A stretch of 64,000 bases of DNA from Mimachlamys varia (GCA_947623455.1 OX392534.1:35531426-35595425); one strand, 5' to 3'; numbered from the stretch's first letter, positions 30,776 to 43,985 are shown. The notes: generated from the letters alone by a model not told the origin. Made by a program: numbers and translations.

Positions 30776-31060
30776 TATCTCTATATACCAGTAAGATTAA
30801 AGCTATGTGTCAATCAGTCTGAAAGAAAATGTCGATACAACCACAGAAAATTTTGACCCATCAATAATTAGATTCAGCAGTAACTTTAAACCTTTTGATT
30901 GACAACCAAGACAAAGTCAATTTTTTGACACACTACATTTTGTAAAAATATCTAAAAACCAGTAAGAAATAGCCAGGCGTCAATCTGTCTGAAAGAGAAT
31001 GTCAATGTACAGAGAAAACATTGACCCCGAGTTATTACGAGATATAAACAAAACTGACCA
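30776..31060 (+). repeat. Two diverged direct copies, spacing about 172 bp
   Basis: ATCTCTATATACCAGTAAGA at 30776 and ATCTAAAAACCAGTAAGAAA near 30949 start two copies. Both continue with GTCAATC-GTCTGAAAGA-AATGTC and ATTTTGACCC/ACATTGACCC. Confidence 0.6.
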
Positions 31061-31270
31061 ATCTTACTTCACATATGAAATTTTGACAGCCAGTTCAATT
31101 TACTTCCCACCTCAATAATAAAATGTATTTCTAAATGACTAAAGAAATGGAAATGTCATAAAAATGATTACAGACTCAGGAAAGGTCATCCGGTGCACAA
31201 GGAATGGCAGACAATCCTCAATGTGATAGTAAGACTTATGGATTATCAGGACAAGATCAGATAATTTTAC

Positions 31271-31354
31271 CTCCATTGCTAACTGTATCTCTCCAGACTC
31301 CACATTTGACACCTGATTGTAACTACGGCATGCTTCGTTAAAACTTTCACTTAC
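31271..31354 (-). CDS. Candidate 84-bp internal exon of an unknown host gene
   Basis: On the minus strand a long pyrimidine tract ending TTGTCTTTTCAG (just above 31354) is followed by 84 bp and then GAG|GTAAAATT, a usable donor (31269-31270). Only one frame is open across the segment. It codes for 28 residues (VSESFNEACRSYNQ...GEIQLAME) and is phase 0 at both ends. Protein composition looks natural and the splice signals are good. No partner exons were identified and the family is not recognised. It could be a chance match. Confidence 0.4.
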
Positions 31355-31366
31355 CTGAAAAGACAA

Positions 31367-31919
31367 AAAAAAGAGAAGGTTTTATTCTAACGGTTCACAT
31401 AATATACATTTTTAAATTGTAACCAGCGATAATACCTTAAAATGGAGAATCTGGTGATATGATTGGCTAAATTTAGTCACATGATCTTACATTATATCAC
31501 AGTCCGACTATACATGCAATGTGATCAGATGCCATCATGATCCTAGAGCCATTAATGCTTAATCAAGAGCCCAATATATTGACCTCAAAAACAAACGGTC
31601 AATTATAAGTTCACCATTATGGAATCTTCAATATTTTATCATTTAATCCCCTATCTGTTGGCAATTAACAACCAGAGCAAATTGAGGAATGCTAAATTAA
31701 ATTGATCTAAGTTCACAGAAACTTTGATGCTAAGTGTGCTTTATTTTTTTGAAATCTTGTCAATATATCATAGTTAGATCATTCAACTAGCATATCAGAA
31801 CTGAAAGTTGTGTGCACAGTCTATGATTGGGTACTGTTCAAAGGAGACTTAAGGGTTGAATGTATAAATAAATCAGTTTGTCTACATGTCTACACTTTGT
31901 CAGCTACATGTACACTCCC
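31367..31919. other. Unannotated non-coding stretch
   Basis: Apart from the pyrimidine tract next to the candidate exon, nothing is seen. Confidence 0.45.
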
Positions 31920-32835
31920 AGGTTTGATTGTCTCCCCTGTAGTGGTCTGTTTAGTCAGGTTTCATTTCAGCCCCTGTAGTGGTCTGTATATATATACAGG
32001 TTTCAATTCAGCCCCTCATAGTGGTCTGTATATACAGGTTTCACTTCAGTCCAATGTAGTGGCCTGTTTTTACAGGTTTCACTTCAGCCCCTGTAGTGGT
32101 CTGTTTAGTCAGGTTTCATTTCAGCCCCTGTAGTGGTTTATATACAGCTGGGTTCACTTCAGCCCAATGTAGTGGCTTGTTTTTAAAGGTTTCACTTAAG
32201 TCCAATGTAGTAGCCAGTTTTTACAGGTTTCCCTTCAGTCCAATGTAGTGGCCTGTTAAGTCAGGTTTGATTGTCTCCCCTGTAGTGGTCTGTTTAGTCA
32301 GGTTTCATTATCATCCCTATAGAGGTTATTTTATACATGTTTCACTCAGCCCCTCATAGTGGTCTGTATATACAGGTTTCAATTCAGTCCAAAGTTAAGT
32401 GGCCTATTTTTACAGGTTTCACTTCAGCCAAATGTAGTGGCTTGTTTTTACAGGTTTCCCTTCAGTCCAATGTAGTGGCCTGTTTTGACAGGTTTCCCTT
32501 CAGCCCATTGATGTAGTGGCCTGTTTTGACAGGTTTCCCTTCAGCCCAATGTACTGGCCTGTTTTTACAGGTTTCCCTTCAGCCCAGTGTACTGGCCTGT
32601 TTTTACAGGTTTCCCTTCAGCCCAATGTACTGGCCTGTTTTTACAGGTTTCCCTTCAGCCCAGTGTACTGGCCTGTTTTTACAGGTTTCCCTTCAGCCCA
32701 ATGTAGTGGCCTGTTTTTACAGGTTTCCCTTCAGCCCAATGTAGTGGCCTATTTTTACAGGTTTCCCTTGAGTCCAATGTAGTGGCCTGTTTTTACAGGT
32801 TTCCCTTCAGCCTTATTGCTACCCCTGTAGTGGTG
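31920..32835. repeat. 38-bp satellite, about 24 copies
   Basis: The unit is TTTCCCTTCAGCCCAATGTA plus GTGGCCTGTTTTTACAGG. The left half is diverged (TTTCACTTCAG, GTCTGTATATACAGG), while 32450-32810 is nearly uniform, so the right end was homogenised most recently. The period is not a multiple of three, so all three frames are read in turn every 114 bp, giving frames of 72-107 codons that are not genes. Confidence 0.94.
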
Positions 32836-34804
32836 ATGTAATTGGCTCAGATTCCAATTTGATGTGAGAACAAACATAGACTTATTTGAAATGTTTACTG
32901 GAACCTGTAAGTCCAGATTTACATATTACAAATCTGGTTTCCATAATATACCAGACTATCAGAGATATAAAAATCTGCCAAGTTTTAACTTTTAAAATAT
33001 TTGCATCTGTCTTCATTGAAATCGTGCATGTTAAGAAATTATTTTCTTATCCAATTTTCAAAATCCTCAAATGTGTTTGTAATTTTTCCCAGTTGTGTAT
33101 TGGAAGACAGGAGATGTTGATCCTCCTCCTCCTCGCCAGGAATAATCCTGCCCCTCCAATTATTACATCAGTAAATCAGAGGCTGTTTTAGGGGTAATCA
33201 AAGAGCTCAACAGTGGGTGATAGGCTATAGCATAAAACTAGGTCATTCCAGGACACACATCTACCATGGGGAAACAGACGGCAATTTAAATCAGTACTAA
33301 CTATTGTAAAATCAATTTAAAAAAAACAAAGTTTTCCAATTCTAAAATTCCAACTTTGCTTTAAAAAAAACAAAAATACAAAAAAAAAATTACAATAGCT
33401 CTAACTATGGTAAAATTTAATAGAAAAACAAATTTCCAATTCTTATTCCAAATTCAAATATTAAAAATTAAATTCTTATTAAGAAAATTAAAAAAAAACA
33501 AACAAAAAAACATGAAATTCACCATTATCTTTTTAAGTTCACCATTACATTGAAACTGATTTCATCCCCAATATAACATTTAAGATAAATGAGAAATATG
33601 TTTTTTACAAACTTTGTGGTCTTATATATCATGGTGATATCAAGAGATTGGAAAAATGTACAAACACAACTACACACTAAAGTATACTGTATATCTAAGG
33701 CAGAATGAGAGGGCATGCTGAATGTGTTTAGTCAATGAGAATGTGTAAAATGTATACAATTCGTGTATCTAATTAATAGTATAAAGAAATAAACAAAAAA
33801 CAGTACTGAGAAAATCTAACATATTTTCTACATTTTTCTCCTAATCATGAAATTATATCTGGTATTTCCTTGTAACACTCCGGTTGATCTTTGTTCCCTG
33901 TGTTAGGGAACTATTGCTGGACTGTTCACAGCGTGGCAGTAAATCAGACTTGTCTCCCTAAACTATTGGAATGGCAGCAACGTGTACACACAAACACATT
34001 AGGCCTTCATGTTATGACAGGACCATCAAACAACATAACATACTATAATATATATACATTTCTGTTGGCAGCCGGTTTCGGTAAAAGAGGCCATTGTTTC
34101 CTGTGTATTTGGTGGGTGTGAGGTTGCTTTGTCTGGCCCCTCCATTCTTCATGACAGTGTTTGGTAAACTTCCGAAAAATTATATATAGACTACTGCAAG
34201 ATTTACTTTCTCCAACACAGAAACATGTACAGGCCTTTAACCAATCTTCTACACATGTTGCACAGGATATTTAGAATTAAAATTTTTTGTTATGACATTT
34301 TGACATCTAAGTTGTAAATTGTTCTTTTTCATGCTTACTTCAAATAATTATTTCAAATTTTAGCTTTTTATCAAGAATTACTCCTTATATACAAGAACAG
34401 GCTACCATTGATGAATAACTTGTATGGCAATAAAATTGGTCTTGAAAGTCTATTAATAGGCCATATGGAAAAGTTGCTTTTTTCTCTCTTACAAGCCTGT
34501 CTACTCAATTGGTTTCATGACACATAAGTAAAACCCCATTTACTCAAATCCGGATACTTTTTCGATGGGGGATACAAAAGTGATATGACACCGGTTTACT
34601 TGAATATTTCTCAATTGTTGAACACTTCGTTTGATTCCAACAAAGTCCGAACATATGCATTAGACCTCGTATCACCCAAATACCATGTATTCCAAAACTA
34701 TTGATCAGGTCCCCACAAGGTCGAGTAAGTTGTGTTTTATTGTATGATCTTTCATCTTGAATGGTTATATTTACTGGCAATTTATACTGCCACAGATAAA
34801 CCGA
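32836..34804. other. Unannotated stretch with A-rich low complexity
   Basis: Two diverged A-rich segments (33298-33356 and 33402-33460) share AACTAT-GTAAAAT and TTCCAATTCT words. No gene recognised. Confidence 0.5.
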
Positions 34805-34895
34805 AAATGCATTCACCCCTAAGACACATTTAAACTCTTCTTATTCAAAGGTTTGAATAGTTCATCATGAATTTTAAAGGGTGAATGAGTTGACA
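34805..34895 (+). repeat. Dispersed repeat family 1, copy 2
   Basis: AAGACACATTTAAACTCTTC followed by TTATTCAAAGGTTTGAATAG and ATCATGAATTTTAAAGGGTG. It aligns with 6840-6925 and 43913-43985. Confidence 0.65.
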
Positions 34896-36245
34896 ATAAT
34901 TAAGGGGAGGTAATTGTTTAACCGATAAATAAACCAGAGCTGTTTGGCAGGGATTCCTTATGGTAACATGGCTATATATTTCATCATTACAAGACAGTTA
35001 ATTGTTATTAAATGTTACTGTTACAAAAATGATTGTCGCGATATTATATGAGATACCATGTTATTAATATAACATGGCTATGCCATTGTTACAATCTATT
35101 ATTCTAATTCATTTTCACAACATAGGTTTTTTTTATGATCATTAATTAAGGCCTTTAACTTGTTCTTAAACGAGGCCAGAAAATGTGTACACACACTTTG
35201 CAAAAAGCAAGTGGGATTTATTTTTAAGCATGAAACATTTGACAAGCGTTGAAAGTGTCTGAAAGTTCATCTGGTATTGATCAAACATTCGTAAAGTTGA
35301 CATTCGTAAAGTTGAAAACTTACATCCTATATGGGAAAATCCACATAAAGTTAAGAAAAAAGTCTAGATTACATTATATAGAAGCATATATGTTACACAA
35401 TGATGAGGCACACTACAAACACGATCACTGTCAGAAAGTAGGGTTACTCAACTGTTCAAATCAAAGGTTACTTCTCCATTAACGTCTTTAACAGATTTTC
35501 AAAAGATCAGAAGTATGTTCATTCAGTGGCGTTGGTAGGAAGGACTAGGGTTAAACGTAGGCCATGTGGGGTTAGTGCAGTACAAATCATGCTTCACGTT
35601 AGACGTTTTCCAACTTTTATATCAGGATTTGACAGAAGTTTTCCAACTTTTATATCAGGATTTGACAGAATTTCTTTTAACAATTATGCCAGTATGAATG
35701 CCATTATCACATTCATCTTGATTGCATAAAGCCGCTAATGACCCTACCTATGGTGATTTTTACTGACAACCCTAGAAATGTGTTCTCCATCAAATCGGCA
35801 CTGGTAATATCTGAACTTTTGCTCTGAATGAACTTATCTGAAAACGAGAAATGTCTGTGAGACATAAATGCCCCCTTCCCCCATATGAAATTTAAGTTCT
35901 TCATGCTTATTAGGTATGCAAAGTTTGATGTCAATCGGATCAGTAGTTATTTAAATAAGCTGGTTGCATTACTATGGGACGGGATCGGATGGACATGGGT
36001 AATACTATATCCCCCCCCCCCCCCCCCCCCCAAAAAAATGCCTCATGACCCTGGGGTTGACCTGTAAATAACAACATTGACTGTGTCATTGAATTTTGGA
36101 CCAAGGTATTTCAATATCTGACCAATACTTTCATCTGATAGGCATCATAGTTGGTTGAGTCATGACAATGAATCGGGAATAGATGTGACTGCATGAACAT
36201 GCCTTTACTCCAATGGAATTGTCGGGGGGGGGGGGGGGGGGGGGG
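34896..36245. other. Unannotated stretch with C21 and G22 tracts
   Basis: Contains a two-copy 33-bp duplication (35605-35669, GTTTTCCAACTTTTATATCA start), a run of 21 C at 36011-36031 and a run of 22 G at 36224-36245. No gene recognised. Confidence 0.6.
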
Positions 36246-38764
36246 ACAAAATAATTAATATTTAATTATCGATTTTGCTTACATAAATAAAAGATAAGCC
36301 ATCTTTCAAGAATTATAACTGCACTTAATTCAGTTAGAAACATTTAACCACAATGATGCATACCAAGATAACGAAAGATTAGGTTTAATTACGAATCATT
36401 ATATAAAACTAAAAGGGAGACAACTCAAATACAAATTCTTGAGATCAGACATTGCAAGGTATACATATAAACTTAACCAATGGACCCTTTCTTCGTATTT
36501 TACACTATTTATATTGTCAAACAGGAAATATGGACCAATTAAATTAATCTGGTAATTTTCTCATCGCAGCACGAGAGGGTCCACCTCTGAGCCACGTCAC
36601 TAGCATTTTGTGATGTAAACAGAAATACATTGTACAATGATCTCAATATTCTACTTTCGGGGACAGCTAATATAAATAATTTAATCTGACATGTTTTTAT
36701 TACATTAACATACATTCAGTCTATACAGAGGGATATGAAGGAACTTGTACTTTATAACATAGGACAATACATCATTGCCTGACCTAGCCCTATCAAATAT
36801 CCATGTAAGGCTAAAGTCAAATAGGAATATAAGTTAATTACGTATATAGAAGGCCGAAACAAATTCTGTTTTGCTGCTGATACCTATCTACCCTTATATT
36901 TTGGTGCAAAATTTTCTCATCCTCTTTTTTTCCTGTTGTTGCTTTTAAATTGAATTTCAACAAACGTTGTCAGTTAAAATCATCTTTGCTTAATAAATTT
37001 TGGGAAATGAACTGAGAAACCATAGGCCTTAAAATAACTGAAAACCCAAACTTTCGCAATAAGATTCTAAGTATTACACCCTTGTATGTGACCCCCAGAT
37101 CAAATACATATACCCATATCAATTAACTAATCAACTATTAATTAATCTTCGTCCATATTTTCCCAACTTTTAATTGTCCCTGTTCCTCGATCTGCCCATA
37201 TAAGGGCTAAACTTTTTTTCACTTTTACTATCATGAGTTTCCCCTAACAGACCTCAGAATATATATAATGCTCCGAATTCTGTCAATTTCCTTCCACCCA
37301 TACAGGAGGGGAAGGATTTTGAAGACAGATGCACAAAGTCCCTCTACCCCAAATACGACATTGAATGCAATTTTGTTCCCAGTACTATTGCATTCAGACT
37401 AATTACTTTTAGTTGCTTTGGCTATTTGGCTAAGATGATATTTCTTCTAATGTTGTTGACAGACTTCAGGATTAATTAATTCATGACAGACGTACAGACA
37501 CTTACATGACATAAGTTCACTTAATGGTCCTTAAAGGTTAGCTAAAGAGCTAAAAACTTTGGCACAATTATCAACTTGAGATCTGTCGAAGCAGGAACTT
37601 AACAGTTGTGTTGCTTGGCCTGGGCGATTTGAGCTCTTTATTGTATTATGACTTCCATTCGGTTGTATGTCGCTGTTAAGAAAATGTCTACATAGAGATA
37701 AATAGAGTAGCCAATACAAGCCGCCCAATAAAACTCCCCAATGAACCCATATAATAGTCACCATAACTTCAGTAAAAACTATTGTCTCCTCTTCCAAAGA
37801 ATTTATTTCAAATTATCAAAAATTCTTTCGGACACATGGGAACTGTTCCTAGTAAATGATACAGATATTGCCTATCATAACTGGTAATTCCTGTAGCCAT
37901 CTTTGGACATCTGTAACTTGGCCATTACATGTCGGTTTATCAGACCGTGGACATGCTCATATCAAATTCAATACAATTTGGCAATAAATGTTCCATTTCA
38001 AACTACGTAATCTTCAGCAGGAAATTGTAACTGCAGTATATATCCAAACCCTGGAGTCTCTTCAAGTATTTTGTAATAACGAAACAATTGAATCCAACAA
38101 CATGTAGGTATTAATACGATATTATTTCCCTCAAGATAAGTTAAAGAGACACATAACTTCTTATAAAAGGTAGCATATTGCTTGTTTCTCTAGACCGTCC
38201 TCTCCAGAAACTCTCCAAAAATTAAAGGGTGTGTTTCAAGAACAATTGTAAAGAGCATCAATATAATTGTATACCATTTCCGTATATGTAATTCTTCAAA
38301 ACAAATAATAGACAATGATTAGGTCTTTACATTGAACAATTTGTCTGGCATAAGTTGACACAAGGGAGGCAGCTATTTTGGAAACAAATGATTGGATGAA
38401 TTTATCATAAAGGTCACCTTAGATATTTCGTAAGCGAGAATAAAAAAAAAAGTGCTGACAGCATCAGTTGTTGAAGCCTATATAGTTAGAGAAACATCTA
38501 AAGAAACAAAACTCCAGCCAATCAAAATTGCAATAGTTACATTGCAATGATTTGATTTACAAATTGCAAAAGCAAGATTATTCAACTACATAGGAAAACA
38601 AAAGATCTCCAAGGGATCTTGGCACCGACCTTAGTTTGACCTTTATTTGTACTTTAAAAGTTGGATCTTTTCCCTTTTTTTCTTTTCTTCTCTTATTTCT
38701 CTTATAAATGAAATTTTATAACTCCCTGAAGAATTTGAAATGAAAGTCTCCATTTTAAAACCAA
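36246..38764. other. Unannotated non-coding stretch
   Basis: AT-rich sequence with no repeats or gene recognised. The 88-codon minus frame at 37531-37797 has no supporting signals. Confidence 0.5.
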
Positions 38765-39015
38765 GGCATCATGTCAACCATTTTGTTTATCTGTTCATTC
38801 CAAAAATCAAAAGGGTACAACTATGGACCAAGAGGAACCAACACAGGCAATTTGAGAAAGTTCTATCTGGTACTTCTGAAAAGACAACAAAACAAAAATT
38901 GTTTAAGGACCAACAAGAGACGGACCACAGATGGTAGACAACAGACCCACGGACCAGAGATCAAGGATGCAGCGCTGTTTAAACAGCTCAACATCTGATG
39001 ATGGTGGGCTAAAAA
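38765..39015 (+). repeat. Dispersed repeat family 2, longer copy
   Basis: It begins around GGCATCATGTCAACCATTTT and ends ATCTGATGATGGTGGGCTAA. Its first third matches 16025-16125. The terminal words resemble, from memory, a repeat seen throughout scallop and oyster genomes. Two overlapping short frames here are not genes. Confidence 0.55.
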
Positions 39016-39804
39016 TGACAAAGACTTCAACGGAAATTACCAGTATCATACCATAAAACGTTTTGATGATTCATACTTGATTGATTTCATAAAAGGATTT
39101 TCCAGATTATTGTATAGAAATTCCAGCAGAGCCTGAGTTTCCGGTTATGGCCTGTTGTGAGTAGAGACTGAAACCTGAAACACCCCAAGGCCCTAACTAT
39201 GTATATGCACATTCACTACAGACTGTTTTTCGATTCGATTCCGTGCAATTTTTGTCACTCTGTTAACTTTGGCTGTCTGGCTCTCGCTGTCAACCCTGTA
39301 CTCCTTCAGCTACTGTGGTCCCTCGTGTGTTTTGTACAACTCTACTACAGAATCACATATGGGCAGTCAATGTGGTCACTCTGGCCGTAGACTGGCATAA
39401 AGTGACCTGCATCATGGATCATCCTGGACCTAACAGGGCAATTCTGCACCGATCACTGTAAACTGACCTAAGATGGTCAAGGTTTCAGGACGAGCCGACC
39501 TGACCAGTAGCCATTAAGTTGATCCTAATTGCATATTATGCATATTTTCTGTATAACAGGCAAACCATACAGGTCTAATTGACTTATCTGAACTAACAAT
39601 GATGGCGGAGCTGAGAGGGATTAATTCCATTATACAAGAAATTGGTCAGATATCAAGCGTGAGCCAGACACAAATTGGTCTAAATGAATCTAGAGGTAAA
39701 TGCATGTAGGCATAGCATAGATCAGTCAGCATTAGATACTGTAGTTATGACAATCTATTCTGAGGTTTCAGAAAGGTGAAATGTCAAAAGTATAGTGGAA
39801 GTGT
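39016..39804. other. Unannotated non-coding stretch
   Basis: No gene or repeat recognised. Confidence 0.5.
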
Positions 39805-41220
39805 CCCACACAACAGGTTTTACTGTAGTGACAAAATGGAGGTCTCACAAGACAGGTTTTAGTGTACTGAAAGATCGGATGGTCTCACAAGACAGGTTTT
39901 ACTGTAGTGACAGAATGGATGGTCTCACAAGACAGGTTTTACTGTACTGACAGATTGGATGGTCGCACAAGACAGGTTTTACTGAAGTGACAGATTGGAT
40001 TGTCTCCCAAGACAGGTTTTACTATAGTGATAGAATAGATGGTTTCAAAAGACAGGTTTTACTGTACTGAAAGAAAGGATGGTCTCACAAGACAGGTTTT
40101 ACTGTAGTGACAGAATGGATGGTCTCACAAGACAGGTTTTACTGTACTGACAGATTGGATGGTCGCACAAGACAGGTTTTACTGAAGTGACAGATTGGAT
40201 TGTCTCCCAAGACAGGTTTTACTATAGTGATAGAATAGATGGTTTCAAAAGACAGGTTTTACTGTACTGAAAGAAAGGATGGTCTCACAAGACAGGTTTT
40301 ACTATAGTGACAGAATGGATGGTCTCACAAGACAGGTTTTACTGTACTGACAGATTGGATGGTCGCACAAAACAGGTTTTACTGAAGTGACAGATTGGAT
40401 GGTCTCCCAAGACAGGTTTTACTATAGTGATAGAATAGATGGTTTCACAAGACAGGTTTTACTGTACTGAAAGAAAGGATGGTCTCACAAGACAGGTTTT
40501 ACTATAGTGACAGAATAGATGGTCTCACAAGACAGGTTTTACTGTAGTGACAAAATAGAGGTCTCACAAGACAGGTGTTATTGTACTTAAAGATTGGATG
40601 GTCTCACAAGACAGGTTTTACTGTAATGAAAGATTGGATGGTCTCCCAAGACAGGTTTTATGTAGTGAAAGATTGGATGGTCTCACAAAACAGGTTTTAA
40701 TGTACTGAAAGATTGGATGGTCTCACAAGACAGGTTTTACTCTACTGAAAGATTAGATGGTCTCACAAGACAGGTTTTACTGTACTGAAAGATTGGATGG
40801 TCTCACAAGACAGGTTTTACTGTACTCAAAGAAAGGATGGTCTCACAAGACAGATTTTACTGACCAGAAAGATTGGATGGTCTCACAAGACAGGTTTTAC
40901 TGTACTGAAAAAAAGGATGGTCTCACAAGACAGGTTTTACTGTATTGAAAGATTGGATGGTCTCACAAGACAGGTTTTACTGTACTCAAAGGACAGGCCG
41001 TCCTAAGCACAAAAAGAATGGGTGGTTTAATAAGACAAGTTTTACAGTAGTTAAAGGTTGGGTGGTCTCATATGACAGGTTCTACAAAAGTTAAATGATT
41101 GGTGATTTCAAAAGACAGGTTCTACAATAGTTAAATGATGGGTGGTCTCAAAAAGCAGTTTTTACAAAAGATAAAGAAAGGGTGATCAAAAAAAGGCAGG
41201 TTCTACAAAAGTTCTCATAA
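39805..41220. repeat. 40-bp satellite with 200-bp higher-order structure
   Basis: About 30 regular copies of GGTCTCACAAGACAGGTTTT plus ACTGTACTGAAAGATTGGAT run to about 41005, followed by decayed copies to 41220. Marker variants (GGTCGCACAA at 39961, 40161 and 40361; GGTTTCAAAAG; GTCTCCCAAG) recur every 200 bp, so five-unit blocks were duplicated at least twice. Frames reading MVSQDRFYCT repeats are artefacts. Confidence 0.95.
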
Positions 41221-43270
41221 GAAAAACCCTCTACCTTACTGAAAGGAATGAAGGTCTCTCGATACCAATTTTTTCATGTACGCAAATTGACCGCCTCATT
41301 GATGGCCACAACCTATTATTAGCCAGTCAAGGTCAGTTATTGACCAGAGTTGTGTTCACGTTCTGTCCACATGAATGAAGCATAGTATGGAAATTTCATT
41401 GATAAATCATTACTTATCCTTATGAATGGAATTATAATTTCTGACTATCAGAACACTCCTACAGGAAGCACTCAGCCCATATAGACATCAATAGTAATTA
41501 TACATGTTATGCCTGGAATAACATTATTGATATTCTTATATATTAATATCAATTCTCGCTGACCATGCAATTATCACATGTACAGATATCCAAGGTCTCA
41601 CTTTAATAATGACAACAGCTAGCTACAGAACTTGACCTCAACTGACCACAAAATGTCCGGAGACTTCACGTAAACAGGAAGAATTAGTCAATTTTAATAG
41701 AAACAATGTAATGGTACCTAAGGGTCAAATGTGGTCAAGGATTCAACCCTTTGCTGAGCGGTGCTAGCCCCAGCAAGGACACTTGTGCTTCACCATCCCA
41801 CAGCTGGACAGAGAAATGTACATATCAATCATTCTAATGTATCACTTTGTGTCAAAGATGTCAATATCTTGTGAAATGCAACATGTCGAAACATATTTGT
41901 ATTACAACCAATTGCTGTCAAGTTGAAGGAACAAATCAAAATTAAAGACCCCTGTTACTTTCGCTTCAATCAACACATGCTTCATTCCATGACAAAGATG
42001 TCAAAATCGTTTTACATGGAAACATGCAGTTTAGAAATAATGGCCATCAATCAATCTTCAGCGCACATTAACTTAGCACTGAACAATTACACAATTACAA
42101 GCTGACTATGATTACTGAGCATTTAATCTAGATCTAGGAAAGTTTAATAACATTTTCATGATTTTGCAAAACTATTAAACACCACATAGACCTATATATA
42201 CAAAGAACAACTGAAAATCGAAAAAATGCAAGCACTTAATTATTTCATCTTTCTGCCTGAATGACCCAAAGATATATTGATCAACGAAATATGAAAATAT
42301 GAAATATCCAACAATTGAAGGTGAAAAACCTGGACTCTGTTCACCTTAAACAACATTTATTCCTGTATCTCTAGCAGTACATGATGGGTTGATATCTCTG
42401 TCATGTTAATTAGGAGGAATCCTATCAGTGGGGGGGGGGGGGGAGGAGGAGTGGGGGGGATCATGTACCCTAAATTGGTCTGGGGGGGGATCATGTACCC
42501 TTAATTGGTCTTTATACCGAGTACTTAGATCTGTAATATAGATCCTCAGTAAGAGTATTATCCAATCAGAAAGAGTGTTAGAAATTAGGCAACAATGACA
42601 TTTGTTGACCTTTCAGGAAAGTTAAATAACTATTTGTTATGAGATCTATTGTAAATTGATGGAACTGCTGACAATACTGGGGGGCTTATGACATTGAACT
42701 CAGCCAGGACAATAACCTCTCTGGTGACATAATGTTAGGATCGAAAGGCAGCCAAGTCAAGTGGCATAACAGAGTCAATAGTGTCTTTAATTGTCTCGCG
42801 ACTCCAGGCCATCATGGGTTTAATATATCATCGTACACAATTTCTTGAGAAAAGTTAACTTTTCCTTTTAAAGAACCAGTTTATTTTTAATTCTTCTTTT
42901 TTTTGGCATAAAGATGATCAATATCAATGCAAACAAAATGTTTTGAATATTTTATTTAAAAAAAAACAGATTTTCTTCTAAATTTTCATGAAATCAACCT
43001 AACAGTGCTTTTAATTGAAAGATGAGAGATCATGTTCCAAGATCAATAGCGGAAATGACCGTCTCATAGCTCTCTCTTAAACCAATCACCAATACTATTA
43101 CATGGCGATTGCCGCTATTCCGTAACACAGAAGTAGTAATGAAATCTCGCCAAATAATTGGACAAATGTATATTGTTGAAAGCATAGAAGTGGCTCTGTG
43201 TTAATAGCCACCTAGTTTAATTTAATGGAGAACTGAACAGTTCATAATGAATGACTTCTGGGAAGAAAGT
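41221..43270. other. Unannotated non-coding stretch
   Basis: No gene recognised. A G14 run followed by GGAGGAGGAG lies at 42430-42453, and GGGGGGGATCATGTACCC occurs twice nearby (about 42454-42471 and 42483-42500). Confidence 0.5.
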
Positions 43271-43274
43271 TTAA

Positions 43275-43664
43275 AGGCCCAGTATACGTAACTTTCGGCA
43301 AAACTTGAAGCGAAAATCAAGCCTAATAACTTATTATATTTATAGATTTATATAGTTAAGATTAACTGATATCAGCAATATTCAAGATGAATTCTTTCGC
43401 GCTTACCGGTACAGCAGCATTTGAAACATGCTATTTGTAAACACGCGTCCATTTCGAACCGTCTTTTACTTTCGTTTTGTTGTTGAAGTGGGCCCCACCT
43501 GAATTATTTTCAATTCTTTGGATTTTTTTGTCCAGAGTTTCTTGTTAGTTACCGCTCAGGTTTACTTCGTTTTAGGCTTATTTTTGCGCGGTTATCAACT
43601 GGATTTTTTTCTCAGAATCTTTCAGAATCACGAAAATTTCCCTGAAGTTACGTATATTGGGCCT
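43275..43664. mobile_element. TTAA-flanked MITE, 390 bp
   Basis: The left end AGGCCCAGTATACGTAACTT (43275-43294) and right end AAGTTACGTATATTGGGCCT (43645-43664) are inverted repeats matching at 19 of 20 positions. They are flanked by TTAA on both sides (43271-43274 and 43665-43668). TTAA duplication is the signature of piggyBac-type transposition, although the TIR does not begin with the familiar CCC. The interior has no transposase. A 60-codon frame inside is chance. Confidence 0.8.
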
Positions 43665-43912
43665 TTAAGATTAGTCAGAAGCTTAATGTATCAAGCTTAA
43701 ATTTCTTCATTGTGTATTAGGAAAAAGAAGGCAAGAATCCAAAATGCAAAAAAAAACCCAAAAAACCATAATGTATGGTATGTACGCCTGCACAATATGA
43801 AACAGAAAAGACAAAATGAAATTCATTGAAAATTACCTTTCCAGTGATCTAGGTGTCATTTCACCCTTATCAATTCTTAACTTTACCTCAGGAAATTTAA
43901 TTCTTTACATAA
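43665..43912. other. Unannotated spacer
   Basis: Nothing recognised. Confidence 0.4.
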
Positions 43913-43985
43913 TTCCTTTGAAGACACATTTGAACGCTTCCAATTCAAAGGTTGGAATAGTCCATTATGAAATTTCATGACTGAA
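43913..43985 (+). repeat. Dispersed repeat family 1, copy 3
   Basis: GAAGACACATTTGAACGCTT, CCAATTCAAAGGTTGGAATA and GTCCATTATGAAATTTCATG align with the copies at 6840 and 34805. Confidence 0.65.

Noticed and set aside
32516..32782. Overlapping + strand frames with YRFPFSP repeats
   Set aside because: They arise from a 38-bp period read in successive frames and show no sign of selection as protein.
41740..41800. Possible second tRNA-like SINE head on the minus strand
   Set aside because: GGGTTGAATCCTTG resembles a B box but no A box lies at a suitable distance.
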